A stretch of 59,263 nt of DNA, taken from assembly GCF_001613305.1 (NCBI RefSeq), contig NZ_BDCC01000078.1, positions 1-59,263 on the forward strand, read 5' to 3'. This document shows positions 32,618-41,013 of the stretch, in pieces. The translations under genes were made by a program, and so were the position numbers. A model generated the notes under the pieces. The model searched no databases, was not told the origin of the DNA, and saw nothing but the letters and a program-made list of their open reading frames with translations. This stretch comes from Nocardia vaccinii NBRC 15922 (GTDB lineage Bacteria; Actinomycetota; Actinomycetes; Mycobacteriales; Mycobacteriaceae). The number at the start of each line of letters is the position of its first letter. Position 1 is the first letter of the stretch.

Positions 32618-33592
32618 TCACCCGGCGACGTGCAGGATCTCGCCGAGAGGCAGGCGTGGCGTGCGCGGCTCCTGGACACTGTCGGGCGCCGCCGTGCCGA
32701 CGCGGATCAGGGTCTGCGGCAGCGCGGTGTCACCGATGAGATCTCGGACGATATCGCGGCTGCGCTGATATTCGGTCAGGTGAGTGAGCACGCACGTGGC
32801 ATAACCGGCCGCCGTGCATTCGAGCAGGATGGTCGAGAGCACCGCACCACCCCGCATCAGATCCGCCCGGCTGTCGGAATCGGTCGACAGCACGAGCACG
32901 GTCGCCGCATCCGGCGAGGCGGCTCGATGCGGACGGTGTTCGGTGAGCGGAAAGCTGCGGCCGAGCGGCACCCGGGCACGCTCGTCCGCCGACAACAGCG
33001 CGGACTCGGGAATCCCGATGTCGGGATCGGCGATTCCGGTCCACCACATCAGCTCGGATTGGTACTCCGCGTCCCGGTAACGCACCGCGGCGGTGAGGCT
33101 GCTGGCGTGCGCCAGCACGGAGCGGGCGGATTCGGGCACCACGTCCAGCACCGCGTCGGCGGGATCGAATGTCGAGCGCAGGACCGTTTCGAAGTCGGCC
33201 CAGCCGGCCGGCGGCCGCATCGGCAACCGATCGGTGTGCCGTTGCCGGATGGCCTCGGCGAGATCGCGTTCGGCGTCGGTGACCGAGGAATGGGGTGTGA
33301 ATCGGACGGTGGCGACATGTGTGCGGCGGTTCGGGTTCGGACAGTAGGCGACGGTCGTGCCCCAGCCCGCGGCGGTCAACGCGGTGCGGAGATGGCCGAG
33401 GGTGATTCCGCAACTCAGGAACATCTGGCGTCCGGTCGGATCGGTGGTGGGCAGCATCCGTTCGGGCACGGCGTACAGGTCCAGATGGTCGCTGTCGAAC
33501 ATCCAGCGCCAAGGCTGTGAATTGTGCAGCGAGGGCGCGAGCCCGGCGGAACGGACTGCCTTCGCGACGATGTCGACGGGGAGCGCGGTCAT
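32618..33592 (-). CDS. Acg-family nitroreductase-fold flavoprotein (second)
   Basis: A 324-residue Acg paralogue. 'VRSAGLAPSLHNSQPWRWMF', 'CGITLGHLRTALTAAGWGTT', 'RQRHTDRLPMRPPAGWADFE' and C-terminal 'PRLPLGEILHVAG' follow the family pattern. It is clearly diverged from the 28.6-kb copy, so this is an old duplication. The start is ATG 33592, or GTG 33595 one codon earlier; neither has a well-spaced Shine-Dalgarno, so leaderless translation is possible. A DosR-like box lies 36 bases upstream. It precedes dosS on the same strand with a 157-base gap. Confidence 0.9.
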   Translation of the reverse strand: MTALPVDIVAKAVRSAGLAPSLHNSQPWRWMFDSDHLDLYAVPERMLPTTDPTGRQMFLSCGITLGHLRTALTAAGWGTTVAYCPNPNRRTHVATVRFTPHSSVTDAERDLAEAIRQRHTDRLPMRPPAGWADFETVLRSTFDPADAVLDVVPESARSVLAHASSLTAAVRYRDAEYQSELMWWTGIADPDIGIPESALLSADERARVPLGRSFPLTEHRPHRAASPDAATVLVLSTDSDSRADLMRGGAVLSTILLECTAAGYATCVLTHLTEYQRSRDIVRDLIGDTALPQTLIRVGTAAPDSVQEPRTPRLPLGEILHVAG

Positions 33593-33627
33593 CACCTCAC
33601 GCTATTGCGCGCCGGGCCGTCGGGGAG

Positions 33628-33641
33628 GGGTCTTAGGGCCT
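33628..33641 (-). promoter_or_regulatory. DosR-like box before the second acg gene
   Basis: Plus-strand GGGTCTTAGGGCCT, 11 of 14 positions, 36 bases before the acg start. Confidence 0.6.
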
Positions 33642-33684
33642 CGAGTGGCGGGCCCCCGATCCCTTCCGAATCACGGCCGTTCCG

Positions 33685-33698
33685 GTGACATTCGGCCG
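33685..33698 (+). promoter_or_regulatory. DosR-like box before the Rv1733c-like gene, within an inverted repeat
   Basis: GTGACATTCGGCCG, 11 of 14 positions, 70 bases before the membrane-protein start. It sits in a larger inverted repeat with arms CACGGCCG (33673-33680) and CGGCCGTG (33693-33700). The same GTGACnTTCGGCCG form recurs at 36110 and 40154. Confidence 0.6.
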
Positions 33699-33767
33699 TG
33701 CTGAACGGCGCGTGCGCAGGCAATGCTGAGATCTGGAGCCTTCGCCAGGAAGCAGAGGACACATGTC

Positions 33768-34397
33768 ATGTGGAGCATTCACCCGACCGGTACGCCGGCG
33801 CCGGCGCGGTTGCGCTGGCACCGCATCCTCGGGCCGTGGAGTCGGAACCCGCTGCTGCGGTCGTCGGATCGGCTACAGGCCGGCGTCCGGATTCTCGCCG
33901 CGGTCCTGATTCTCGCGGCAGTGCCGGTGTGCTGTTCGATCGGCACCGCGCAGTACACGCAGACGGTCGCGCGGATCAAGGCGGGCAATGCCGCGCAGAC
34001 CGCGGTGACCGCGACACTTTCGGCGGACCCCGTGGAGACGGCCGTCAGCAGCACGCACGACTCCGAGGTCACGGTCGAACACGACTGGCAGGCGCCGGTC
34101 GTGTGGGCCGATCAGGGAAAGCACGGGTCGGCGAAAGTCGTGGTGCCGTCCACGGCGCGGCGTGGGGACCGGATGCAGGTGTGGCTCGGGCCGGACGGCG
34201 GGCCGTCGACGGGCCCGCTGCCCACGAGCGCTGCGGCCTTCCGCGGCGTCGGCTCCGCGATAACGGTGCTGTTCGCTGTCGTATCGGCCGTGGTGTTCTC
34301 GACATTGGGCTTCGGGCAGCTGCTGGATCGGCAGCGCAGCGCTCGGTGGGAAGCCGAGTGGCGGTTGGTCGATCGGAACGGGACGGTCATGCCGTGA
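33768..34397 (+). CDS. Rv1733c-like two-helix membrane protein
   Basis: A 209-residue membrane protein with the layout of M. tuberculosis Rv1733c, a DosR-regulon latency antigen. A cytoplasmic N-terminus contains the family phrase 'SRNPLLRSSDRLQAGVR'. The first helix is about residues 40-60 ('ILAAVLILAAVPVCCSIGTA'), followed by an extracytoplasmic loop of about 95 residues and a second helix near residues 160-185 ('ITVLFAVVSAVVFSTLGFG'). Function is unknown in the family. The start at 33768 has GAGGAC seven bases upstream. It is probably co-transcribed with the CBS-BON gene 51 bases downstream. Confidence 0.85.
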   Translation: MWSIHPTGTPAPARLRWHRILGPWSRNPLLRSSDRLQAGVRILAAVLILAAVPVCCSIGTAQYTQTVARIKAGNAAQTAVTATLSADPVETAVSSTHDSEVTVEHDWQAPVVWADQGKHGSAKVVVPSTARRGDRMQVWLGPDGGPSTGPLPTSAAAFRGVGSAITVLFAVVSAVVFSTLGFGQLLDRQRSARWEAEWRLVDRNGTVMP

Positions 34398-34448
34398 GCA
34401 CAAGGTACTCGAAAACCGTTGTGGCATAAGCAAACAGGAGGAGACATC

Positions 34449-35084
34449 ATGTACGCCCGCGATATTCTGAGCCGTCCCGTGGTGACGGTGCGTCCGAAGA
34501 CTTCGCTCCGCGAGGCGATCGCACTGCTGACCGAGCACGGTTTCGCGGCGCTTCCGGTGGTGGACGACGACGAGCACGTTCTGGGCATGCTCTCGGAGTC
34601 CGACGCGCTTGCGGCGGAAAACGCGCACATCGGAGCGAATGTCGAGGCGGCGATGGCTGTTCCGGTCGAGGTGGTGGACCCCGGCACCCTGACCGGCGTC
34701 ATCGCCGCTCGCATGCTGGCACTGCATCTGCGGTCCATGCCGGTGGTGGAGGCCGGGGTGCTGGTCGGCATCGTGGCTCGGCGCGACCTGCTGCGCGCCC
34801 TGATCCGCGACGACGCCGCGATCGAATCGAAAGTCCGCGCGCGGCTGGACAATTACGCGGGCAGCCGTAGGCAGTGGACCATCACCGTCACCGACGGCCA
34901 CGTCAGTATCCGGGGCCTGTTCGCCGACGCCCACGAGCAGCGCACCGTATCGGCGCTGGCCATGACCGTCGAGGGAGTCGAGGAGGCGCGCACCGTCGCC
35001 GACCCGCCGTCGCCCTCGGGAGAGGTGCAGGCGCCGCCGCTATCGGAATGGCTGCAGCACAGGGCCGATGAAACCATCGGCTGA
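34449..35084 (+). CDS. CBS-CBS-BON domain protein
   Basis: A 211-residue protein. Two CBS motifs form a Bateman module: residues about 1-60 ('RDILSRPVVTVRPKTSLREA', 'LPVVDDDEHVLGMLSESDAL') and 70-125 ('SMPVVEAGVLVGIVARRDLL'). A C-terminal BON domain follows (residues about 130-190, 'WTITVTDGHVSIRGLFADAH'). CBS modules sense adenine nucleotides, and BON domains bind membranes or phospholipids. M. tuberculosis Hrp1 (Rv2626c), a strongly DosR-induced protein, is a CBS protein without BON. The start at 34449 has AGGAGGAGA upstream. It converges with the next usp gene; stops are about 5 bases apart. Confidence 0.88.
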   Translation: MYARDILSRPVVTVRPKTSLREAIALLTEHGFAALPVVDDDEHVLGMLSESDALAAENAHIGANVEAAMAVPVEVVDPGTLTGVIAARMLALHLRSMPVVEAGVLVGIVARRDLLRALIRDDAAIESKVRARLDNYAGSRRQWTITVTDGHVSIRGLFADAHEQRTVSALAMTVEGVEEARTVADPPSPSGEVQAPPLSEWLQHRADETIG

Positions 35085-35089
35085 ACGTC

Positions 35090-36034
35090 CTACGGATGTA
35101 CCACCATGACCGGGCAGCGTGCGTGCTGGACCAGGAAATTGGCCGTGGAGCCGAACAACATCCCGGCGAAGCCGCCGCGTCCGCGACTGCCGACGACCAC
35201 CAACTGCGCGGATTGCGACCACGTCTGCAGATGCTCTGCGGGTGCGTAGGCGTACGACGTTCGGATCACTGCGACGTCGGGGTATTTCTCCTGCCACCCG
35301 GCGATGCGTTCGGCCATGACGGCGTTCTCGGCCTCGGCGGGATTACCCTCGGCGAACCGGAGCGTGTCGTACCCCGCGTAGTGACCGAAGTTCTGGTCGT
35401 TCCACACGTGGACGGCGACCAGATCGGTGTTGTGCTGGGCCGCCTCGGCGAACGCCGCCGCGATGGCCGCGTCGCTGAGCGGACCACCGTCGATGCCGAC
35501 CACGATCGGTCCGGCGGACCGGACGACGTCGCCGGCGTCGGGGTCGGTGCGGACCACGATGACCGAGCCGTGCGCGTGGGCGACGACCGACAGCAGCGTC
35601 GAACCCAGGTGCGCGAGCGTTCCCGCCGATCCCGTGGCGCCGATCACCACCGCGAACGCCGCGGCGCTGCGGGTGATGAGCAGGGTGGCGGCGTTGTCCG
35701 CCGGCAACTCCGTCGTGACGGACAGGTCCGGGGAGAGCACCCGGGCCAGCTGGGTGGCTCGGGCGATGACGGACTCGCCGTTGGCGCGGGCCTCGTCGAG
35801 CAGCCAGGTGTTGCTCACCGCGTAAGCGCCGTCGGGCCAGGTGGCGCCCGAGGTGTTCATACCGTGCACGATGTGCAGCCCGCGGCCGTGCAGGCCGGCG
35901 TAGCGCACCGCCCACCGCAGGGCCGCGTCCGCCCCGGTCGATCCATCGACGCCGACGACGACTTTCGCCGAGACCAACTGGTGAACGTCGTCATCGTGCC
36001 GGGGCGTACTGCGTTTGCCGGATAAGCCCTTCAT
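35090..36034 (-). CDS. universal stress protein, tandem UspA domains
   Basis: A 314-residue double UspA protein with a basic N-terminal extension (MKGLSGKRSTPRHDDDVHQL). Domain 1: 'VVVGVDGSTGADAALRWAVR', 'VIGATGSAGTLAHLGSTLL'. Domain 2: 'IVVGIDGGPLSDAAIAAAFA', ending 'GSRGRGGFAGMLFGSTANFL'. Both nucleotide motifs look intact. It is closest in form to the usp at 23.6 kb ('AERIAGWQEKYPDVAV' against 'AERLAGWQEKYPEVLI'), pointing to an old duplication. The start at 36034 has AGGAG six bases upstream. A minus-strand DosR-like box lies 76 bases before it. Confidence 0.92.
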   Translation of the reverse strand: MKGLSGKRSTPRHDDDVHQLVSAKVVVGVDGSTGADAALRWAVRYAGLHGRGLHIVHGMNTSGATWPDGAYAVSNTWLLDEARANGESVIARATQLARVLSPDLSVTTELPADNAATLLITRSAAAFAVVIGATGSAGTLAHLGSTLLSVVAHAHGSVIVVRTDPDAGDVVRSAGPIVVGIDGGPLSDAAIAAAFAEAAQHNTDLVAVHVWNDQNFGHYAGYDTLRFAEGNPAEAENAVMAERIAGWQEKYPDVAVIRTSYAYAPAEHLQTWSQSAQLVVVGSRGRGGFAGMLFGSTANFLVQHARCPVMVVHP

Positions 36035-36109
36035 CGCGTTCTCCTGAATGCTGTCGGCGAAATGTGGCCCCCGATTACCGATCGTCGTTTCCGCTGCTCC
36101 GGCGCGGCA

Positions 36110-36123
36110 CGGCCGAAGGTCAC
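36110..36123 (-). promoter_or_regulatory. DosR-like box before usp
   Basis: On the minus strand the sequence is GTGACCTTCGGCCG, 11 of 14 positions and one base different from the boxes at 33685 and 40154. It is 76 bases before the usp start. Confidence 0.6.
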
Positions 36124-36234
36124 CGGATACGCGGTCCTCGGACATCCTGCGGTCGGCCGCCGGAGCGAATCCCCACACGCCGCGGTCCGGTCGCCGCGCG
36201 GACCGGATATGCGGGCCGGTGTGCCGCTGTGGTG

Positions 36235-36248
36235 ATGACTTCGGTCCC
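36235..36248 (+). promoter_or_regulatory. DosR-like box before PEP synthase
   Basis: ATGACTTCGGTCCC, 10 of 14 positions; the right half GGTCCC is strong. It is about 120 bases before the PEP synthase start. Confidence 0.5.
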
Positions 36249-36366
36249 TGGGCTGCGGCGGGCTCGGCCGGTTGAGTGATATGTGTCGCGGCGAGGTACA
36301 CACGCGACGTCATGGAGACCGCGGCGAGGCTGCGGCGCGGATACGACGACAGTGGGAGTTACGGCG

Positions 36367-38805
36367 ATGACCGGAACCGCTTACGTTCGATTCTTCGACG
36401 AGTTCGGTATTGCGGACGTGGCGTCGGTGGGCGGGAAGAATGCCTCACTGGGCGAGATGTACCGCTCGCTCGCGGAGGCGGGTGTTCGTGTGCCGAACGG
36501 CTTCGCGATCACCGCGGACGCCTACCGAGACATGCTGACCGCGGCGGGCGCCTGGGGTCCGCTCACCGACGCGCTGGCGGGCCTGGACCCCGACGATCTA
36601 TCCGATCTCGCGCAGCGTGGTCGCCGGGCACGCGAGATCGTCTACGGCGCAGGGCTTTCCGATGACCTCACGAGTCGGATTCTGGCCGGGTACCGGCGCC
36701 TGCGGGACGAATACGGCCCGGATCTGAGCCTGGCGGTGCGCAGTTCCGCGACGGCCGAGGACCTGCCGACCGCCAGTTTCGCGGGCCAGCAGGAGACCTT
36801 CCTCAACGTCCGCGGCGAGCAGCAGTTGCTCGACGCGGTGCGCCGCTGCTTCGCCAGCCTGTTCACCGACCGGTCGATCCACTATCGCATCGACCAGGGC
36901 TTCGACCACCTGAAGGTGGGCCTGTCGGTGGGGGTGATGAAGATGGTCCGCGCGGATCTGGCGTGCTCGGGGGTGATGTTCACTCTGGATACCGAGTCCG
37001 GCTTCCGGGACGTCGTATTCGTCACCGGCGCTTACGGTCTGGGCGAGAACGTCGTGCAGGGCGCGGTCGATCCGGATGAGTTCTACGTGCACAAGCCGAC
37101 CTTCGAGGCCGGACACCGGGCGGTGCTGCGGCGTGAACTCGGCGACAAGGCGGTGAAGATGATCTATGTCGAGGGGGAGGCCGGCCGCACCACTCGCAAC
37201 GTTCCCACCCCCCACGCCGAGCGGGACCGGTTCTGCCTCTCGGACGACGAGGTGCTCACCTTGACCGCTTCGGCGTGCGCGATCGAGCGCCACTACGGGC
37301 GACCGATGGATATCGAATGGGCCAAGGACGGTCTCGACGGCAGGCTGTACATCGTGCAGTCCCGTCCGGAAACCGTCGGGTCGCGGCGAGCGGCGAACAC
37401 GCTGGACACCTACGTCCTCGATGCCCGCGCTCCGGCACTGACGGTGGGACGTGCCGTGGGGGAGAGGGTCGCCACCGGCCTGGCGCATCGCATCGCTACC
37501 GTGGCGCAGTTGAGCGACTTCAGGCCCGGCGAGGTGCTGATCGCCGACACCACCACACCGGATTGGGAGCCGGTGATGAAGACCGCGGCCGCGATCGTCA
37601 CCGCTCGCGGCGGACGCACCTGCCACGCCGCCATCCTCGCGCGGGAGCTGGGCATCCCGGCGGTCGTCGGCGTCTCGGACACCACCGCGATACCGCTGGG
37701 CGAGATGGTCACCGTCTCGTGCGCCGAGGGCGATGTCGGGCGGATCTACCCGGGCGAACTCGCCTTCCACGTCGAGCATCTGATGATCGACGAGTTGCCC
37801 CGGCCCCGCACCCGGATCATGGTGAACCTGGCCGATCCGGATCGGGCGTTCTCGACGGCGATGATGCCCAACGACGGTGTCGGCCTGGCCCGGATGGAGT
37901 TCGTCGTCACCAACTCGATCAAGGCCCATCCGCTCGCTCTGATGCATCCCGAGAAGGTCGGCGATCCGAAGGTGCGGGAACAACTGTCGCGGCTGACCCA
38001 CGGGTACGCCGACGGCGCGGACTTCTTCGTCCGCCGCCTGTCGGAGGGAATCGGCACCATCGCCGCGGCTTTCTGGCCCAAGCCGGTTGTCGCGCGGATG
38101 TCGGACTTCAAGACCAACGAGTACGCCGGCCTGCTGGGCGGACGCGATTTCGAACCGATCGAGGCCAACCCCATGCTCGGCTTCCGGGGCGCGTCGCGCT
38201 ATGCGCACCCCGCCTACACCGAGGGGTTCGCGCTGGAGTGCGCCGCGATGCGGCGGGTGCGCGAGGATATGGGGCTGACCAATGTGATTCTGATGCTGCC
38301 GTTCGTGCGCACGGTGGCCGAGGCGCGGAACGTACTGGCGCGCATGGCCGAACTCGGGCTCGTGCGCGGGGAGAACGACCTGGAGGTCTACGCGATGTGC
38401 GAAATCCCGAACAATGTCGTACTGATCGATCGATTCGCCGAATTGTTCGACGGATTCTCCATCGGCTCCAACGATCTGACCCAGCTCACCCTCGGTGTCG
38501 ACCGGGACAGCGAGGTCGTCGCCTTCGACTACGACGAACGAGATCCCGGGGTGAAGGAAATGATCCGGCTCGCCGTGGAAGGCTGCCGCCGCAACGGAAT
38601 TCACTCCGGACTGTGCGGCCAGGCGCCCTCGGACTACCCGGATATGGCCGAATTCCTCGTCGAACTCGGCATCGACTCCATCAGCCTGGACCCCGACACG
38701 CTGATCGCCACCACGCGGACGGTCCTCGACGCGGAGCGGCGGCACGACGCGGCTCGCGCACCGTCCAGGGCCGCGGCGGCGAGCCTGTCGGCTCGGCAAG
38801 CGTGA
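36367..38805 (+). CDS. ppsA: phosphoenolpyruvate synthase (pyruvate, water dikinase)
   Basis: An 812-residue enzyme converting pyruvate and ATP to PEP, AMP and phosphate. The N-terminal ATP-grasp region has 'VASVGGKNASLGEMYRSLAE' and 'AVRSSATAEDLPTASFAGQQ'. The swivelling phospho-His domain has 'RGGRTCHAAILARELGIPAV' at about residues 415-435. The C-terminal PEP/pyruvate barrel ends with 'GLCGQAPSDYPDMAEFLVEL' containing the catalytic Cys. The length fits PpsA. The start at 36367 (MTGTAYVRFF) was chosen because it matches the family; upstream ATGs give no homology. It is followed after 13 bases by pfkB. It would feed gluconeogenesis from pyruvate in non-growing cells. Confidence 0.93.
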   Translation: MTGTAYVRFFDEFGIADVASVGGKNASLGEMYRSLAEAGVRVPNGFAITADAYRDMLTAAGAWGPLTDALAGLDPDDLSDLAQRGRRAREIVYGAGLSDDLTSRILAGYRRLRDEYGPDLSLAVRSSATAEDLPTASFAGQQETFLNVRGEQQLLDAVRRCFASLFTDRSIHYRIDQGFDHLKVGLSVGVMKMVRADLACSGVMFTLDTESGFRDVVFVTGAYGLGENVVQGAVDPDEFYVHKPTFEAGHRAVLRRELGDKAVKMIYVEGEAGRTTRNVPTPHAERDRFCLSDDEVLTLTASACAIERHYGRPMDIEWAKDGLDGRLYIVQSRPETVGSRRAANTLDTYVLDARAPALTVGRAVGERVATGLAHRIATVAQLSDFRPGEVLIADTTTPDWEPVMKTAAAIVTARGGRTCHAAILARELGIPAVVGVSDTTAIPLGEMVTVSCAEGDVGRIYPGELAFHVEHLMIDELPRPRTRIMVNLADPDRAFSTAMMPNDGVGLARMEFVVTNSIKAHPLALMHPEKVGDPKVREQLSRLTHGYADGADFFVRRLSEGIGTIAAAFWPKPVVARMSDFKTNEYAGLLGGRDFEPIEANPMLGFRGASRYAHPAYTEGFALECAAMRRVREDMGLTNVILMLPFVRTVAEARNVLARMAELGLVRGENDLEVYAMCEIPNNVVLIDRFAELFDGFSIGSNDLTQLTLGVDRDSEVVAFDYDERDPGVKEMIRLAVEGCRRNGIHSGLCGQAPSDYPDMAEFLVELGIDSISLDPDTLIATTRTVLDAERRHDAARAPSRAAAASLSARQA

Positions 38806-38818
38806 GCGGGGTGCTGCC

Positions 38819-39793
38819 ATGTCGATTCTCACGCTGACGATGAATCCGGCCATCGATATCTGCACGCGCGTCGACCGCGTCCGTCCGGTGGACAAGATGC
38901 GTTGCGACCCACCACGAATCGACCCGGGCGGCGGAGGAATCAATGTCGCGCGCACGGTGCTCGCACTGGGTGCGACGGCAACGGCGGTGTTCCCCGCGGG
39001 CGGGTATCCGGGCAGGCGCCTGGAACAGTTGGTGCTGGCGGCGGGGGTGTCGATGCGGCCGGTTCCGATTGCCGAGCCGACTCGGGAAAGTGTGTCGGTC
39101 ACCGACAAGACCTCGGGGGAGCAGTTCCGTTTCGTCCTGCCCGGTCCCACGTTGAGCGATGCCGAACAGCAAGCGGTGCTCGGTGCGGTCGATCAGGCTG
39201 CCGAGTCCGCGCAGGTGGTCGTGGCCAGCGGGAGTCTGCCGCCGGGTGTGCCGGACGATTTCTATCGAACGCTGGCCGAGCGGATGGCCATTCGAGGCGT
39301 GCCGCTCGTCCTGGACACCTCCGGTGCGGCATTGCGGCATGTGCACAGCGGCGTATTCCTGCTGAAGCCGAGTGTGCGCGAGCTCGGTGAACTGTTCGGA
39401 CGCCGGTTGACCGGCAGCGACGAGCAGATCGCCGCGGCGCGAGAACTGATCTCGGACCGGGTCGCGCACATCGTCGTCGTATCCCTGGGCGCGGGTGGTG
39501 CGCTCGCGGTGACATCGGATACGCAAGAGTTCTTCCCGGCGATCCCGGTGCCCGTGTGCAGCGGAATCGGTGCGGGGGATGCGATGGTCGGCGGTATCGC
39601 GGTCGGCATGGTGCGCGGGATGTCGCTCGGCGACGCGGTCCGGCTGGGCATCGCGGCGGCGACGGCCGCACTGGGCGCCCCGGGAAGCAGCCCGGGAGCG
39701 CCCGAGCGGATCGCCGAACTGTTCGAGCAGCTCGAGGACGACCACTACGTCACGGACGATGCGGAACAAGCACCCTCGGCATTGCCGGGCTAG
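38819..39793 (+). CDS. pfkB: PfkB-family phosphofructokinase
   Basis: A 324-residue ribokinase-fold sugar-phosphate kinase, resembling 6-phosphofructokinase II and M. tuberculosis PfkB (Rv2029c, DosR regulon). The N-terminal 'LTMNPAIDICTRVDRV' and 'PGGGGINVARTVLALGATAT' are family hallmarks. The anion-hole and catalytic-base motif is 'CSGIGAGDAMVGGIAVGM' near residue 245. Fructose-6-P is the likely substrate, but tagatose-6-P or fructose-1-P cannot be excluded from sequence alone. Its start lies 13 bases after the PEP synthase stop, so the two share a transcript; these are opposing glycolytic steps under one control. Confidence 0.9.
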   Translation: MSILTLTMNPAIDICTRVDRVRPVDKMRCDPPRIDPGGGGINVARTVLALGATATAVFPAGGYPGRRLEQLVLAAGVSMRPVPIAEPTRESVSVTDKTSGEQFRFVLPGPTLSDAEQQAVLGAVDQAAESAQVVVASGSLPPGVPDDFYRTLAERMAIRGVPLVLDTSGAALRHVHSGVFLLKPSVRELGELFGRRLTGSDEQIAAARELISDRVAHIVVVSLGAGGALAVTSDTQEFFPAIPVPVCSGIGAGDAMVGGIAVGMVRGMSLGDAVRLGIAAATAALGAPGSSPGAPERIAELFEQLEDDHYVTDDAEQAPSALPG

Positions 39794-39808
39794 CTTGCGC
39801 GCCGTGCG

Positions 39809-39825
39809 CTACGGCTTCGCCGTAG
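39809..39825 (+). terminator. hairpin after pfkB
   Basis: CTACGGC, loop TTC, GCCGTAG: a perfect seven-bp stem 16 bases after the pfkB stop, extendable with weaker pairs. No T-tract. It may be a terminator or processing site between pfkB and the small Met-rich gene. Confidence 0.5.
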
Positions 39826-39964
39826 TGCCGGGCGGGACGCGGCAGCGGAGCCGGTGACGTTGGGCGGGCCGGGGTGTGTCCTCGGACTCTGCCGCGAGGA
39901 GTGCCCGTCGACGGATCGTAGGGATACCGATTGCGGTTGTGGCAAGACGAAGGAGACCGGTCTC

Positions 39965-40060
39965 ATGAATATGCAGTCCCCGATGATGCAGGCGATGCAC
40001 GCCTTCATGATGTGGTTGCGGGGCATGGGCATCTGCCCGCCGATGATGATGCAGATGTGA
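39965..40060 (+). CDS. 31-residue methionine-rich small protein
   Basis: ATG at 39965 follows AAGGAGA by about nine bases, one of the best ribosome sites in the window. The frame of 31 codons contains 12 Met (positions 1, 3, 7, 8, 11, 15, 16, 21, 27-29 and 31), one His (12), one Cys (24) and one Trp (17). Met pairs and triplets spaced along a short amphipathic stretch suggest soft-metal (Cu+) binding, oxidant scavenging or membrane association. No signal peptide is recognisable and no homologous family is known to me. It lies between pfkB and the SDR-acg operon in the dormancy island. Confidence 0.65.
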   Translation: MNMQSPMMQAMHAFMMWLRGMGICPPMMMQM

Positions 40061-40153
40061 TGGTGCACAACGGGTTACGCCGGGACCGCCCCCGCGGCCG
40101 GATGGCTCCGGGGGGCGGGACGCGGGGAAAGCGGGCCGATGGCCCGTCGCATC

Positions 40154-40167
40154 GTGACTTTCGGCCG
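40154..40167 (+). promoter_or_regulatory. DosR-like box before the SDR-acg operon
   Basis: GTGACTTTCGGCCG, 12 of 14 positions, 83 bases before the SDR start and just after the Met-rich gene. Confidence 0.65.
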
Positions 40168-40250
40168 TCTCGGCGGACGCCGCCGCGGCGGGAGGCTGAT
40201 GGTGAGCAGTTCGAGCGGCTCGAGCACATATTCGGAAGGACGCACCGATC

Positions 40251-41000
40251 ATGACCGACTCCAACGGTCGCAGCGCCATCGTCACCGGTGGTGCGCGCGG
40301 AATCGGCGCCGCCGTGGCCGCGGCGCTGGCGAAGGAACAGTTCGGGGTGGTGGTCGCCGACATACTCGAACACGATGGCACCGCAACGGCCGAATCACTG
40401 GGCGGGAACGCGGTTTTCCGGCGTCTGGACGTCACCGACGAGAGCGACTGGCGAACGGTGATCGATGACGCGGAAGCTCTGTTCGGCCCGCTGGCGGTCC
40501 TGGTCAACAACGCGGGAATCATCGACTTCGGTGATGTGGAGACCGAGACGCCGGTGGCGTTCCGGCATGTCGTCGGCGTCAATCTGTACGGGCCGTGGCT
40601 GGGCATGCATCTTGCCGGGCCGCGGATGCGGGCCGCGGGCGGCGGGGTGATCGTCAACGTCTCCTCCACCGCCGGACTGATCGGTTACGCCGGGCTCGGC
40701 GCCTACGTCGCGAGCAAATGGGGCCTGCGCGGACTGACCAAGACCGCGGCCCTCGAATTCGGCGCGGCGGGCGTGCGCGTGTGCTCGGTCCATCCCGGCC
40801 CGATCCACACCCCGATGACCTCGATGATGGGCGAGGACGTGGTAGCCGCGGCGCCGCTGCCGCGCTTCGGCGAGCCCGACGAGGTGGCGGCGATGGTCCG
40901 TTTCATCGTGACCGAGGCAACCTTCTCCACCGGCTCGGAGTTCGTGCTCGACGGTGGCGCCACCGCCGGCCAGTTCCTCGCTGTGCCCGGCCAATTCTGA
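40251..41000 (+). CDS. short-chain dehydrogenase/reductase, 3-alpha-hydroxysteroid/SDR type
   Basis: A 249-residue classical SDR. The cofactor motif is 'IVTGGARGIGAAVAAAL' (residues about 10-26), and the structural motif 'VLVNNAGI' is at about 84-91. The catalytic Ser-Tyr-Lys set is 'VNVSSTAGLIGYAGLGAYVA' followed by SK. 'VHPGPIHTP' follows, and the C-terminal 'GSEFVLDGGATAGQ' is typical. Asp at the end of beta-2 ('VVVADILEHDG') indicates NAD(H) preference. Relatives include 20-beta/3-alpha-hydroxysteroid dehydrogenases, but the substrate is open. It sits 13 bases upstream of the third acg gene and behind a DosR-like box. Confidence 0.88.
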   Translation: MTDSNGRSAIVTGGARGIGAAVAAALAKEQFGVVVADILEHDGTATAESLGGNAVFRRLDVTDESDWRTVIDDAEALFGPLAVLVNNAGIIDFGDVETETPVAFRHVVGVNLYGPWLGMHLAGPRMRAAGGGVIVNVSSTAGLIGYAGLGAYVASKWGLRGLTKTAALEFGAAGVRVCSVHPGPIHTPMTSMMGEDVVAAAPLPRFGEPDEVAAMVRFIVTEATFSTGSEFVLDGGATAGQFLAVPGQF

Positions 41001-41013
41001 TCGGAGACCAACG

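Larger units (their letters stand above)
36035..36366. promoter_or_regulatory. divergent region between usp and PEP synthase genes
   Basis: About 330 bases with two DosR-like boxes, one oriented to each gene (36110-36123 minus, 36235-36248 plus). No small gene was recognised in it. Confidence 0.6.

Noticed and set aside
36598..39150. An 850-codon open frame on the minus strand
   Set aside because: It is antisense to ppsA and pfkB; composition is typical of a shadow frame.
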